Shown here in pieces: positions 25,949 to 35,498 of a DNA stretch of 64,000 bases. The notes under the pieces were generated by a model. The model searched no databases, was not told where the DNA came from, and saw nothing but the letters and a program-made list of their open reading frames with translations. The stretch spans positions 558,001-622,000 of the forward strand of contig NC_011313.1 in NCBI RefSeq assembly GCF_000196495.1, read 5' to 3'. The first letter of the stretch is position 1, and each line of letters opens with the position of its first letter. The position numbers were made by a program, and so were the translations under genes. The stretch is from Aliivibrio salmonicida LFI1238. Lineage in GTDB: Bacteria > Pseudomonadota > Gammaproteobacteria > Enterobacterales > Vibrionaceae.

Positions 25949-27801
25949 TCATTTTCAGAAGCTTGTGGCGCTTCTTGTTGTTGAGCTTGTAAATAGAGTT
26001 GGGCACGAAGTAATTGATCTTCTTTTGCGCCAGATTGCTCTAGTTTCTGTAAACGAGGATCGGTTTTTATCACATCACTGTTTGGTGGCACTTGTTGTGA
26101 TTGCATCTGAGCTTGTTGTTTCTCGTCTGCTTTATCTTGCTCGCTTTTTTTGTCTTCTTCAGCTTTAGCTGCGGCTGATTTCTCTTCTTCTTGTTTTTGC
26201 TGTTGTTCTTTTTCTTTTGACGCGGCATCTTTTTCAGACTTTTCAGACTTTTCAGACTTTTCAGACTTTTCAGACTTTGATTCTTTATTCTGCTGATTCT
26301 GCTGATTCTGCTGTGAATCTTGAGACTTAGAATCTTTAGAGTCGGATGGCTTATCTGAATTCTGTTTTTGATCCTTTTTTTGATCCTTTTTCTGATCTTT
26401 CTTTTGGTCTTGTTTGTTATCTGATTTTTTGTTTTTGTCATCTTGCTGTTGCTGTTGCTGTTGCTGTTTTTGCTCTAGCGCTTTTTTCACAACCTCAAGA
26501 TTCTTTTTCGCATCTTCCATGTCAGGATTGTTATTTAACAACGACTCGTATTTTTCTTTTGCTTCTTCAAGCTGACCACTTTGTGCCAATGCATTTGCCA
26601 GATTATATTGAGATTGAGGGTCTTTTAATCCAGACAGACTTTCAATGGCTCCTTTATAATCACCGGCTTTGTATTGTGCTGCGCCTTTCCACTCTTTCGA
26701 GTTAAATTGCCCACTGGCTTCTTGGTAATTCTTTTGTTCAAATTGTTGATGCGCATTGTAGTCATCAGACAACAGAGTATTTGCCATCGATTTATCTACC
26801 GGAAGCAATACCAACAATAAGGCTAAGATCAGCCCTTTTCTAAAAGAAAGCAGAGTTAATAAGACAATAGGGAAGAGTAACCAATACCCATGATTCGCTC
26901 GGCTATTTACTTGTGTATCACTGTTTTGAGTGATTTGCTCTACGGGAGTTTTGGTTAATCGAGCAATGGCTTCAATGTCACTGTTGTCTGATTGAATTAA
27001 CTCAGCAATGCCTTTGGTTTCATTCGCTAAGGTAATGAGCGGTTGAGGATCCAAGGTTGCAACAACGGTTTTTCCTGAACGGTCTGTCAATAATTGACCT
27101 GAAGGCAATTCAATGGGCGCGCCATTTTTAGTCCCAATACCTAACAAGCTAATGCGCCATTTTGTGCCTTTTACCCGTTCGGTGACTTTATCTAGCTGTG
27201 CGTTTGAAATGCCATCGGTGATAACGATAATGTCCCCTTGCTGATGGCCTGATTTTTTCATCATCTCAATACTTTGAGAAATCGCGCTAGATAAATTACT
27301 GCCTTTGCCTTTGTAGGGCATGATTTCTGGCGATAAATTTTGAATCAAGTTCTCTAACGTTTTACTGTCTTCGGTTAATGGACTAATCAAATAGCTGTTA
27401 TTGGCGTAGGCAACTAACCCTGTCATGCCTTCTTTCCAATAAGGCAGAAGATCATTCGCTTTGTATTTTGCCTGCGTTAAGCGATTGGGCTTTACGTCTG
27501 TCGCATAAAGCGAGCGAGACATGTCCATCACTAAAATACGAGCACCAGAAAGCTGAAAGCTCGGCGTGTCTTTATAGCCAAAACTTGGGCCTGCTAATGC
27601 CGTCGTAATACATACCCACGTCAATATTAAGCCAGATAAAAACGTATTGGATTGCTTTTTCTGAACCATTCCAAGTTGTTTAGCAATGTGCGGCGCAATT
27701 AAGCCCACATGATGGCGGTTTTTACGCTGAACAATAACCAACAATCCCAAAGGGATAAGCGCTAAAAACCACATCGGATAAAGGAAAGTAAAATCAGCCA
27801 T
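25942..27801 (-). CDS. batB: BatB/BatC-type protein: VWA domain fused to TPR and low-complexity tail
   Basis: Two N-terminal membrane helices lead to a von Willebrand factor A domain with an intact metal site (DMSRS, residues ~93-97) and IVITDGISNAQ. A third helix (WLLFPIVLLTLLSFRKGLIL) precedes TPR repeats (SQYNLANALAQSGQLEEAKE). The final 200 residues are a highly charged Q/K/S/E-rich tail. BatB and BatC are separate in some bacteria and fused here, as is common in gamma-proteobacteria. It overlaps both batA and batD, so the genes are tightly coupled. Confidence 0.9.
   Translation of the reverse strand: MADFTFLYPMWFLALIPLGLLVIVQRKNRHHVGLIAPHIAKQLGMVQKKQSNTFLSGLILTWVCITTALAGPSFGYKDTPSFQLSGARILVMDMSRSLYATDVKPNRLTQAKYKANDLLPYWKEGMTGLVAYANNSYLISPLTEDSKTLENLIQNLSPEIMPYKGKGSNLSSAISQSIEMMKKSGHQQGDIIVITDGISNAQLDKVTERVKGTKWRISLLGIGTKNGAPIELPSGQLLTDRSGKTVVATLDPQPLITLANETKGIAELIQSDNSDIEAIARLTKTPVEQITQNSDTQVNSRANHGYWLLFPIVLLTLLSFRKGLILALLLVLLPVDKSMANTLLSDDYNAHQQFEQKNYQEASGQFNSKEWKGAAQYKAGDYKGAIESLSGLKDPQSQYNLANALAQSGQLEEAKEKYESLLNNNPDMEDAKKNLEVVKKALEQKQQQQQQQQDDKNKKSDNKQDQKKDQKKDQKKDQKQNSDKPSDSKDSKSQDSQQNQQNQQNKESKSEKSEKSEKSEKSEKDAASKEKEQQQKQEEEKSAAAKAEEDKKSEQDKADEKQQAQMQSQQVPPNSDVIKTDPRLQKLEQSGAKEDQLLRAQLYLQAQQQEAPQASENEW
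26235..26278 (-). repeat. 9-bp tandem repeat inside batB
   Basis: Five copies of cagactttt encode (S-E-K) units in the tail of the VWA/TPR protein. Adjacent stretches at about 26360-26410 (12-bp DQKK units) and 26450-26470 (a CAG-type run encoding nine Gln) are also repetitive. All are multiples of three, so copy-number change would keep the frame. Confidence 0.9.
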
Positions 27802-28756
27802 GGCGTTTTCTTACTCCTACGATAATGAAAATAATGAATAAATAGCCCATGAGAGGGTAACGGAACCATTCCTCATGAGGTCGCCAAGTTTGAGTTGCTT
27901 GAGTCACTGGTTCTAGCTTATCAATGGTTTGATAAATCTCTGCCAATTCATCGGCATTACGTGCACGGAAATACTGTCCACCGGTCATCGTTGCTATTTT
28001 TGTTAGTGTGTCTTCGTCTAAATCTCGCGCCGTGTTGACGGTTTGATTACCAAAGAATCCACGTACCTGCATTTCACCAGCACCAATACCCACCGTATAA
28101 ATTTTGGCGTTATTGTCTTTGGCCAGTTGTGCCGCTTCAATTGGATCTAATACGCCAGCGGTATTTGCACCGTCACTCAATAGAATGATGGTTCGCTGAG
28201 GTGCGTTACTCTCAATAAAGGTTTTGGTGGCTAATCCTAACCCTTCACCAATGGCGGTTCGTTGTCCTACCAAACCAAGTACCGTACGATTGAGCTGTTC
28301 TTGTACTGTGTTTCTATCAAACGTAAGGGGGGTTTGTAGATACGCATGATCGCCAAATAAGACTAACCCTAATCGGTCGCCTTTGCGTTTCTCGATAAAA
28401 TCAGACACTACGCGCTTTACCGCCGTTAAGCGATCCACAAAACCGGAATCTGTTTTCATGTCTTCTTCTGACATTGAACCGGATAAATCGACCACCAACA
28501 TCATGTCTCTGTGTTCTGGTTGAATATCAACAGGGTCGCCATACCAAACGGGGCGAGCCAATGCGCCAACCAATAAAACCCAAGCGATTGACATCAAACC
28601 GATATTGACGCGTTTATTCGGTTGCTTATATTCGCCTTGCTCTGGTAAGCGAGGAAGATGAATCGCTTCGCCTACGTTTTCTTCTGGCACAAAGAAATAA
28701 AAGAGAAAAGGAATTGGCAATAAAAACCATGCCCACCACCACACAAACTCAATCAT
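27794..28756 (-). CDS. batA: BatA-type VWA domain membrane protein
   Basis: It has N-terminal helices, then a von Willebrand factor A domain with a complete MIDAS: DLSGSMSEED (Asp90), RTAIGEGLG and LLSDGANTAG. A C-terminal helix closes it. The 320-residue length is normal for BatA. The domain faces the periplasm and probably binds other Bat proteins in a metal-dependent way. It overlaps its neighbours on both sides by 8 bases. Confidence 0.92.
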   Translation of the reverse strand: MIEFVWWWAWFLLPIPFLFYFFVPEENVGEAIHLPRLPEQGEYKQPNKRVNIGLMSIAWVLLVGALARPVWYGDPVDIQPEHRDMMLVVDLSGSMSEEDMKTDSGFVDRLTAVKRVVSDFIEKRKGDRLGLVLFGDHAYLQTPLTFDRNTVQEQLNRTVLGLVGQRTAIGEGLGLATKTFIESNAPQRTIILLSDGANTAGVLDPIEAAQLAKDNNAKIYTVGIGAGEMQVRGFFGNQTVNTARDLDEDTLTKIATMTGGQYFRARNADELAEIYQTIDKLEPVTQATQTWRPHEEWFRYPLMGYLFIIFIIVGVRKRHG

Positions 28757-29300
28757 GTTGTTTTCCTTTTGATGATCTTGATGAGAGTAGTGAGCCTACT
28801 CGTTTAATGGGCAGTGCATGGGTCAACCAATAACGAGTGTCATCATAGAAACGTTGTTGATTGATTTCTGATAATTCGTGTTGTCCATACAGTGCCTGTT
28901 CTAACATTTCTGAACGGGAAGAGAAATGCACGTTTGCTTGTTTCTTCACGGGCAGTTTTTGCTCAATAAAGTGCCACCATGCAAGGCCATGTAATGCCGC
29001 AATGTCTTGGCGAGGAAAATGGCTCAATGCCGCTTGCTTTAATAAAGTCGCAATTTCTCGGGTTTGTGTTGGTTTTAGCGTTGATAATTGAGCTAAAGCA
29101 ACACGTTGTAATTGACGTTTTTTACGATAACGAATCAAAGCCCAGACGAGTAGGGCGATCACTAAGATGATGAAAATAATCATCCCGTAACCTTGCCATG
29201 ATAAAGACAGGCTTGGAGCCGCTGGCAAGTGAATATCCGCTAAAGGTAAAGCGGGAGACTGCGGTGCAGCGCCGGGATCTGCGATGGAAGATAAAGACAT
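28749..29300 (-). CDS. DUF4381 family membrane protein
   Basis: This 183-residue protein has a proline-rich N terminus, one membrane helix (GYGMIIFIILVIALLVWALI) and a cytosolic domain with LAQLSTLKPTQTREIATLLK. DUF4381 genes regularly lie between the DUF58 and batA genes of this operon. The function is unknown, presumably in assembly with the VWA proteins. It shares one base with the DUF58 stop. Confidence 0.88.
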   Translation of the reverse strand: MSLSSIADPGAAPQSPALPLADIHLPAAPSLSLSWQGYGMIIFIILVIALLVWALIRYRKKRQLQRVALAQLSTLKPTQTREIATLLKQAALSHFPRQDIAALHGLAWWHFIEQKLPVKKQANVHFSSRSEMLEQALYGQHELSEINQQRFYDDTRYWLTHALPIKRVGSLLSSRSSKGKQHD

Positions 29301-30259
29301 TATTTCGCTCCTTTATCCGATAACGAGGTCAGTTGACTTAACAGGGGTAAGCCTGATGACAACGTATGAAGATGAATACCTAATTGCATTGCCATGTTGT
29401 GCACGTACGCTTTATGTAAATTCGCTTGTTGTTGCAATGCATTCTTGGTGGAAAGAGAAGAGAAATCCAACCACGCGGTTCGTTTATTATCAGACACATG
29501 CTCAACGCCATTAAAGCGGGTAACACCTTGCTCAAGAGGATCGTTAATCATCACAAATTGAATTCGATTGTGCTTACTCAATTGGCTGAAGATGGCTTTA
29601 CACTCACCAGTGAGGGCGTAAAAATCACTGATGATCACAATCTCGCTGCCTTTAGGGCAAAGACGGTGAAGTTGTTGTAATCCTTTCACAAAAGAATCCG
29701 CTTGCTCTGCCGCGTTTTTCGTTTCACTACTTGTGCTAGTGTTGTGTTTTTCTATGATTTTTTGAAGAAACTGCAACACCACTTTTTGACGAGAAGACGG
29801 TTTACAATCAAGAGTCGAAAGACCATCAAAAATGATCCCTCCGACACGATCCTTCTCTGCTAAGGTTATCCAACTTAATAAACTGGCAAAGTGCGCGGCT
29901 TGTACGGATTTAAACAGTAATTGAGAACCAAAACGCATGGTGTCACTGACATCCACAAACAGCATGGTTGGCTGCTCACGTTCTTCACTGTATAACTTCG
30001 TGTGTGTTTTTCCTGTACGTGCGGTAACGCGCCAGTCAATCGAACGAATGTCATCGCCCGGTTGATATTGACGTACTTCAGAAAAGTTCATGCCACGGCC
30101 TTTTTGTCGGCTTTGATGACTGCCATTCATTTTTGACCAAACAGATTGAGAAGGCGGTAACCACTGTAATGAATGGTTCTTGTAGTGAACCATTTCATTA
30201 AGTGACAATGTAACGCCGTTACTGTGTGGTGGCAGTGATAGAGTATTTGTTTTCTTCAC
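29300..30259 (-). CDS. DUF58 domain protein
   Basis: The DUF58 signature is present as REVQ-like FSEVRQYQPGDDIRSIDWRV followed by ARTGKTHTKLYSEEREQP. The domain is VWA-like (FVDVSDTMRFGS). It is a cytosolic protein of 319 residues and second in the operon after moxR. MoxR-type AAA ATPases are thought to act on such VWA-like partners. Confidence 0.92.
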   Translation of the reverse strand: MKKTNTLSLPPHSNGVTLSLNEMVHYKNHSLQWLPPSQSVWSKMNGSHQSRQKGRGMNFSEVRQYQPGDDIRSIDWRVTARTGKTHTKLYSEEREQPTMLFVDVSDTMRFGSQLLFKSVQAAHFASLLSWITLAEKDRVGGIIFDGLSTLDCKPSSRQKVVLQFLQKIIEKHNTSTSSETKNAAEQADSFVKGLQQLHRLCPKGSEIVIISDFYALTGECKAIFSQLSKHNRIQFVMINDPLEQGVTRFNGVEHVSDNKRTAWLDFSSLSTKNALQQQANLHKAYVHNMAMQLGIHLHTLSSGLPLLSQLTSLSDKGAK

Positions 30260-30308
30260 AATATCTGCTTATTTATTAGCGTTGTGTTTAGCGATACGTA
30301 ATCACTAA

Positions 30309-31265
30309 CTAAGACGCGGCAACCATTTGCAATAAACGCTCAACCACTTTATTTGCCGTCATGCCTTCTGCTTGGGCTTGAAAGCTAAGAAGCAGACGGT
30401 GACGCAATACCGGGTAGGCCATTGCTTGCACATCTTCAGGGCTAACAAAATCACGGCCAGCTAACCATGCATGCGCTCGAGCACAGCGATCTAACGCGAG
30501 TGTGGCACGAGGGCTGACACCCATTTCAAGTTGGCTTGCTAACTCTTGGCAGTATTGCATTGGCTTACGTGTCGCCATGGTAATACGAATAATGTATTGC
30601 TCAATTTCAGGTGCCATATAAATAGACAGCACTTCTTTACGAGCCGAGAAGATCTCACTTTGCGCTAATGGTTGTGGTTTCTCTGCTTGTTCGCCTAATG
30701 CTTCACCACGGTTCAAACGAAGAATGGCAAGCTCGTCTTCCGCGCCAGGGTAATCCACATCCAAATGCATTAAGAAGCGGTCAAGTTGTGCTTCTGGCAG
30801 TGGGTAAGTCCCTTCTTGCTCAATCGGGTTTTGCGTTGCCATTACTAAGAACAAATCAGGCAGTTGATACGTATTGCGACCTGCGGTGATTTGTTTTTCT
30901 CCCATGGCTTCAAGCATGGCGGCTTGAACTTTGGCTGGCGCACGATTGATCTCATCCGCAAGCACTAAAGAGTTAAAGATAGGCCCCGGTTGGAAAGTAA
31001 ATTCGCCGGTTTCTTGGCGATAGATATCCGTTCCCGTTAAATCCGATGGCAATAGATCAGGGGTAAATTGAATGCGGTGGAAATCCCCCTCAATAGAATC
31101 GGCTAAAATTTTAACGGCACGTGTTTTTGCAAGACCTGGAGGGCCTTCAACGAGGATATGTCCATCGGCAAGCAAGGCAATCAATAATTGTTTTACTAAA
31201 TCCGGTTGACCAATAACTTGAGATTCAAGATAAGTTTGTAATTGCTGAATTTTTAACGCTGGCAT
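30309..31265 (-). CDS. MoxR family AAA+ ATPase
   Basis: This is a chaperone-like ATPase. Walker A is GPPGLAKTR near residue 40, Walker B LVLADEINRAP, and sensor 1 lies in MATQNPIEQEGTYPLPEAQL. The arginine segment SPRATLALDRCARAHA is in the C-terminal lid. The 318-residue length is typical of MoxR. It is first in a six-gene operon, moxR-DUF58-DUF4381-batA-batB-batD, with short gaps or overlaps. The promoter must lie in 31266-31457. Confidence 0.94.
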   Translation of the reverse strand: MPALKIQQLQTYLESQVIGQPDLVKQLLIALLADGHILVEGPPGLAKTRAVKILADSIEGDFHRIQFTPDLLPSDLTGTDIYRQETGEFTFQPGPIFNSLVLADEINRAPAKVQAAMLEAMGEKQITAGRNTYQLPDLFLVMATQNPIEQEGTYPLPEAQLDRFLMHLDVDYPGAEDELAILRLNRGEALGEQAEKPQPLAQSEIFSARKEVLSIYMAPEIEQYIIRITMATRKPMQYCQELASQLEMGVSPRATLALDRCARAHAWLAGRDFVSPEDVQAMAYPVLRHRLLLSFQAQAEGMTANKVVERLLQMVAAS

Positions 31266-31457
31266 AGTTCACCCAATGTATCGATTGTTTCGTAATTATT
31301 GTGTTGTGACTGATGAAAGCCACATTAGTTCCTAATAATATTGGGTTTAATTACGATTATTCAACTATTTAGTAAATGAATTTAAATCCAATTATTTATT
31401 AAAGTAATGATTGGCTCGGTCGTTATACAAAGGGTCTATTTTAGCTGTGGAAAAATT

Positions 31458-32818
31458 ATGATTAATCTAACAATAAAACAGAAACTCGTGGGCGGTATTG
31501 TTATCGCTATTATTGCTTCAACGTCTCTTGTGGGCATTGTTGCTCAAAAAAAGCGTATGAAACCCTTGATGAAAGGCTAACAACGCTAGAACTGCCGACC
31601 ATTCTTGACCGCATTGGTGGTGAAGTCGACAAAGAAGTCTCTATTATCTCATCAGCCGCTGAACAAATGGCGAATAACCCGTTTATTCTTAATGCCATCG
31701 CTGATACTGATATGACCGCAGACGAAGAAACGATCCTTATCGATCAACTCAAACAACAGTTTAGTCTGAATGATGCTTCGGTTGCTAACCGTAAAACGGC
31801 GGATTATTGGAATCAAGATGGCTTCTTGCGCCGATTAACGCCACAGCAAGATGCATGGTTCTTCGATTTTATTCAAAGTGGCCCTGAGCGCATGCTGAAC
31901 GTATTCACTGAACAAAATGGCGATGTGAAGCTGTTTGTTAACTTTCAGCAATTGAATGGGTTATCCATGGCGGGTTTCTCTAAATCCTTAGATGACATGG
32001 TTTCATTATTAAACGGTTTTCGTATTGAGAAAACGGGTTTTGTGTACTTAATGGATGGCGAAGGTAACATTAAAATCCATAAAAACAGCGCCATTATGGG
32101 TAAACAATCCATCAGTGATGTTGTGGGAAGAGAAGAAGCCGCGGTATTACTGAAAAAACAAAACTTCAATTTAAGCCGCATGGACAAAAATGGCAAAGAG
32201 ATCTTTATTGCCTCGCATTACATTCCTTCGATGGCGTGGTTTATTGTGACTGAAGTGCCTGTCGATGAAGTATTTGAAAGCCTTCACGGATCCACTCAAG
32301 ACATTGGTTCAATCCTTGATGTGATCCGTGGTATTTCAGACCAAACTAATTTATTGGCACTGAATGCGGCGATTGAAGCAGCACGTGCGGGGGAACATGG
32401 TCGTGGGTTTGCTGTTGTTGCGGATGAAGTGCGTCAGTTAGCGAGCCGTACTTCCGTGTCTACTGATGAAATTCAAAAGATGATTGATCAACTCCAAAGT
32501 GAAGCCAAAAATGCCGTTGATGCGATGGAAGCCAGTCACGCAGTTACTGCGCGTGGTGTAAAATCAGCAGACACGGCAACAGAGGTGCTTGCGGGTATCG
32601 CATTAAGCATTACTGATATTTCAGACATGAATACACAAGTCGCCACCGCAACAGAAGAGCAATCAACCGTGGTTTATACGATTAATCAAAATATTGAAGA
32701 GATTAATGGCATTAATGAGCTAACCACGGCGACAGCGCAAGAGCTTGCCGATTCAAGTCAGCAGCTTAATTCGCTTTCACAACGATTAGATCAATTAGTT
32801 GGTGCATTCAAAGTTTAA
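31458..32818 (+). pseudogene. methyl-accepting chemotaxis protein, frameshifted and internally deleted
   Basis: Translation from the ATG at 31458 gives a normal first membrane helix (LVGGIVIAIIASTSLVGIVA). It leaves the frame at a run of seven A near 31552; the receptor continues in the -1 frame (AYETLDERLTTLELPTI...). A second lesion is in frame: the periplasmic sensor runs PVDEVFESLHGSTQDIGS straight into the signalling tip LLALNAAIEAARAGEHGRGF. The second membrane helix, HAMP domain and half of the signalling coil are therefore missing. With two lesions the gene is dead. Confidence 0.85.
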
Positions 32819-32878
32819 CTTTTATGGGGAACTCTTGTAGAATCCCCCTAATTGTTTTAATGAATTGAGAAAATAATC

Positions 32879-33079
32879 ATGAGTGATATTGAAAAAGAAC
32901 TTCAAGAAATGGTACAGCAGGGTTCAAATGAACCAGAAGTGGCATTGCCTTCAATTGAAGATCAAAAAGCGATTGTTGCCGAACTAAAACGTCTTGAAGC
33001 CGCGGGGGAATTAACCCCTGAAATACTTGAAGCACATTTTGGTAAGTTCAATACCGATGACGATGCCCCAATTCATTAA
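32879..33079 (+). CDS. small conserved hypothetical protein
   Basis: This 66-residue acidic protein (ALPSIEDQKAIVAELKRLEA, then AAGELTPEILEAHFG) is predicted helical with no signal or membrane segment. A terminator follows at once. I recognise no characterised family. It looks like a conserved small Vibrionaceae gene. Confidence 0.65.
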   Translation: MSDIEKELQEMVQQGSNEPEVALPSIEDQKAIVAELKRLEAAGELTPEILEAHFGKFNTDDDAPIH

Positions 33080-33101
33080 TTAATGTTTGGGTGACATCAA
33101 T

Positions 33102-33137
33102 AAAAAATGCCAGTCTCTCTCGATGCTGGCATTTTTA
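33102..33137. terminator. bidirectional terminator
   Basis: A stem of aaaaatgccag (33103-33113) with ctggcattttt (33126-33136) has A- and T-runs on its two sides. It serves both the small plus-strand gene and the convergent DUF445 gene. Confidence 0.9.
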
Positions 33138-33173
33138 TTTGTTTGTAATAATAAGAATATCTATAAATACAAA

Positions 33174-33878
33174 TTAGATTAGGGTTGATAGCAAGCCGAT
33201 CACACCACCGAATATACCGCCCCAGACCACAAGCCAGCCAAGATGCTTCTTAATCATATCTTGAACCATTTCTTTAACTAATTTTGGGGTTAGTTCACTA
33301 AGGCGTTGGTCAATCATCTCTTCAATGGTCTTTTGAATATCATCCATCATATCTGGCGTTTCAAGTTGAGCCTTTAATGCCGTTTTAAATTGCTCTTGTT
33401 GGCTGATTTCAGTGATTGATAGCTTCATCTTTTCCATGAAGGGTTCACGCAAAGGTTGAATGGCCTCACTGCCACCCATCATCGCGATCATCCCGCCAAA
33501 TTGTGAGTTCATGATCACGTCGACTAAAGAATCAAACGTCGGTGATAAGTCAATCGTATCAATGACGGGTTCTAGGTTGATATTAAGTGATGAACCCATT
33601 CCTTTTGATAAAAACTTATCAACGTTCGATTTAGTAAAGAATTGATCCATCATTAGGCGTTTGATGCTTGCTTTAAATTCTTCAAAGCGTGCAGGAATCA
33701 CTCCTGATCCATATAAACCTGGTACTTTCTCAAACAACATGTGAATGGCTAACCAGTTTGTTAACGCGCCAGAGAAAGCAAACAAACCAATGTAATATAC
33801 GGTATTTTGTTGCGTGTAATAACCAACTGATAACAATGCCAATGAGATTAAGTTAGTGATCATGCTTTTATTTAACAT
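33174..33878 (-). CDS. DUF445 family membrane protein
   Basis: This 234-residue protein has an N-terminal helix pair and the DUF445 signature TNWLAIHMLFEKVPGLYGSG, followed by VIPARFEEFK. A long helical cytosolic or periplasmic region and a C-terminal helix (WLVVWGGIFGGVIGLLSTLI) complete it. Its molecular function is unknown. Confidence 0.85.
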   Translation of the reverse strand: MLNKSMITNLISLALLSVGYYTQQNTVYYIGLFAFSGALTNWLAIHMLFEKVPGLYGSGVIPARFEEFKASIKRLMMDQFFTKSNVDKFLSKGMGSSLNINLEPVIDTIDLSPTFDSLVDVIMNSQFGGMIAMMGGSEAIQPLREPFMEKMKLSITEISQQEQFKTALKAQLETPDMMDDIQKTIEEMIDQRLSELTPKLVKEMVQDMIKKHLGWLVVWGGIFGGVIGLLSTLI

Positions 33879-34027
33879 ATCAATCCTGATGTAAGGGTAG
33901 GGCTAAAAATTTTATGAAGTTTATCAGTTAGTAAAAGGGCTCAACAAGCGAAAATATGTTTTTCAACTCGATTGTTGAGTGTAAACTGTCAAGACACACC
34001 GTCATGGCACACATTAAGGAGATAACG

Positions 34028-34453
34028 ATGAGTATTTGGAAGCGAGTGATGGATTTAAGTGTTTTAAACGCGACCTCTCGAAATACCTTAATGGAGGCGC
34101 TTAATATTGAATATTGCGCTTACGATGACGAGTCGATTACCGCATCAATGCCAGTGACCCCTACGGTACATCAACCGCTAGGCATGTTACATGGTGGTGC
34201 TTCGGTAGCGCTTGCTGAATCGGTTGCTTCAATTGCGGCCAATTGGTGTGTTGATGAATCTAAATATTGTGTTGGCTTAGAGATTAACGCCAATCATATT
34301 CGTGCAGTACGTGAAGGCACTGTCTTCGCGACTGCAAAACCTTTGCACTTAGGTGCAACCACTCAGGTTTGGGTGATTGATATTAAAGATCAACGAGAAC
34401 GCTTAGTCTGCACAAGCCGCTTTACTGTGGCTGTGATGAAGAGAAAAAAGTAG
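34028..34453 (+). CDS. menI: hotdog-fold acyl-CoA thioesterase, MenI/YdiI-like
   Basis: MenI hydrolyses 1,4-dihydroxy-2-naphthoyl-CoA in menaquinone synthesis; paralogues act on other acyl-CoAs. The 141-residue product starting MSIWKRVMDLSVLNA aligns with E. coli YdiI. The active-site segment is HQPLGMLHGGASVALAES, with the catalytic Glu, followed by GLEINANHIRAVREG and KPLHLGATTQVW. The ATG at 34028 is chosen over an upstream ATG because AAGGAG precedes it at the right distance. Substrate identity is inferred. Confidence 0.85.
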   Translation: MSIWKRVMDLSVLNATSRNTLMEALNIEYCAYDDESITASMPVTPTVHQPLGMLHGGASVALAESVASIAANWCVDESKYCVGLEINANHIRAVREGTVFATAKPLHLGATTQVWVIDIKDQRERLVCTSRFTVAVMKRKK

Positions 34454-34474
34454 CGACTTGTTGTGGAGATATGT

Positions 34475-35299
34475 ATGGAAGAAAATGAAATTCTAAGTCA
34501 CGCTCATGAGCTACCAAAAATTCCTAAAGTTATCCGTGAGATGATGGAATTAGTGAATGATCCTGAGGTTGAACTGCAAGAACTATCACAAACCATCTCA
34601 TTAGAGCAAGTTGTGAGCGGACGTGTATTGCGTTTGGCTAATTCGGCACATTTCTCCCGTGGGAAAAGTGTGTCTTCAGTAAACCAAGCGGTGGTTCGTT
34701 TAGGTCTTGAACCATTAAAAACGTTGATCATTGCGTCTTCGTTAGTTAGCGCCTTCCCGTATGTTGAAGTCATCGATTTAGAAGGCTTTTGGCAAGAAAC
34801 GTTTGAAATTGCAGTGCTAAGTAAAGCGATTGCCCAAAGTTGTGCGGTTAATCCAAACGATGCTTTTACGGCTGGAATGATGCATAATATTGGCGATTTG
34901 ATGATTTATACCGTTATGACAGATCACGTTCCTGCGATTTTTGAGAAAATAGAAGCGGGCAGCTTAAAAGTGAATGCGCAGAGGTCAACCATTGGTACTG
35001 ATAGTGCGATATTAGGCGCTAAATTAGCTGAGAGTTGGCGCTTTTCTGAAGAGCTTGTTTTTGCTATTTCAGAGCAGTATGAACCAAAAGTGGATAACAT
35101 TTATTCACCATTAGCGGCTACGATTCGTTTGGCTAATGCGATTAATCGTGATTGGGATAGATTAGAAACGTTTGATGCTAAAAAAGTATGGCTATCTGAG
35201 CAGATTGAAGCGGATATATTATTTTTAAATACCGATGTGATTGGTAGCCTTGATGAAGTAAGAGGTTCGGGCGTTGAAATGGCTCGATTAGTAATTTAA
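34475..35299 (+). CDS. HDOD domain protein
   Basis: The 274-residue product consists of an HDOD domain: LPKIPKVIREMMELVNDPEV, then LANSAHFSRGKSVSSVNQAV and FTAGMMHNIGDLMIY. HDOD proteins are non-enzymatic HD-like regulators in signalling. The ATG at 34475 follows GGAG by six bases and is preferred to a GTG 12 bases earlier. It lies about 20 bp after the thioesterase gene on the same strand. Confidence 0.88.
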   Translation: MEENEILSHAHELPKIPKVIREMMELVNDPEVELQELSQTISLEQVVSGRVLRLANSAHFSRGKSVSSVNQAVVRLGLEPLKTLIIASSLVSAFPYVEVIDLEGFWQETFEIAVLSKAIAQSCAVNPNDAFTAGMMHNIGDLMIYTVMTDHVPAIFEKIEAGSLKVNAQRSTIGTDSAILGAKLAESWRFSEELVFAISEQYEPKVDNIYSPLAATIRLANAINRDWDRLETFDAKKVWLSEQIEADILFLNTDVIGSLDEVRGSGVEMARLVI

Positions 35300-35312
35300 C
35301 TATGCAAAGAGA

Positions 35313-35474
35313 ATGGATGTGTCTGCACTTATTGGGGCATTTTGTGTGATTGTGTCTTATCTATCACCTGATTTTATGGTGAGCAAGTTTTTTGTGGTGG
35401 TGGCTGTCTTCTTTTTGGCGAAAGCAATTCGATCTATTGTGTTATTGCTAAAACATCGCCAATATGAACTGTAA
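35313..35474 (+). CDS. small membrane protein, 53 residues
   Basis: A short frame MDVSALIGAFCVIVSYLSPD continues with a hydrophobic segment FFVVVAVFFLAKAIRSIVLL, so two membrane helices are likely. AAGAG lies close upstream of the ATG. It follows the HDOD gene by 13 bases and ends just before the convergent integrase gene. I do not recognise a family. Confidence 0.5.
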   Translation: MDVSALIGAFCVIVSYLSPDFMVSKFFVVVAVFFLAKAIRSIVLLLKHRQYEL

Positions 35475-35498
35475 TTAATTGAGCTGATTCGTTAGGTT

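Noticed and set aside
26070..26441. 123-codon frame overlapping batB on the same strand
   Set aside because: It is a shifted reading of the repetitive charged tail, with lysine- and asparagine-rich low-complexity content.
31458..31700. Programmed -1 frameshift in the chemotaxis receptor at A AAA AAG
   Set aside because: The heptamer is in phase, but only a very weak stem follows, and the gene also lacks its HAMP and second membrane helix. Plain mutation is more likely.
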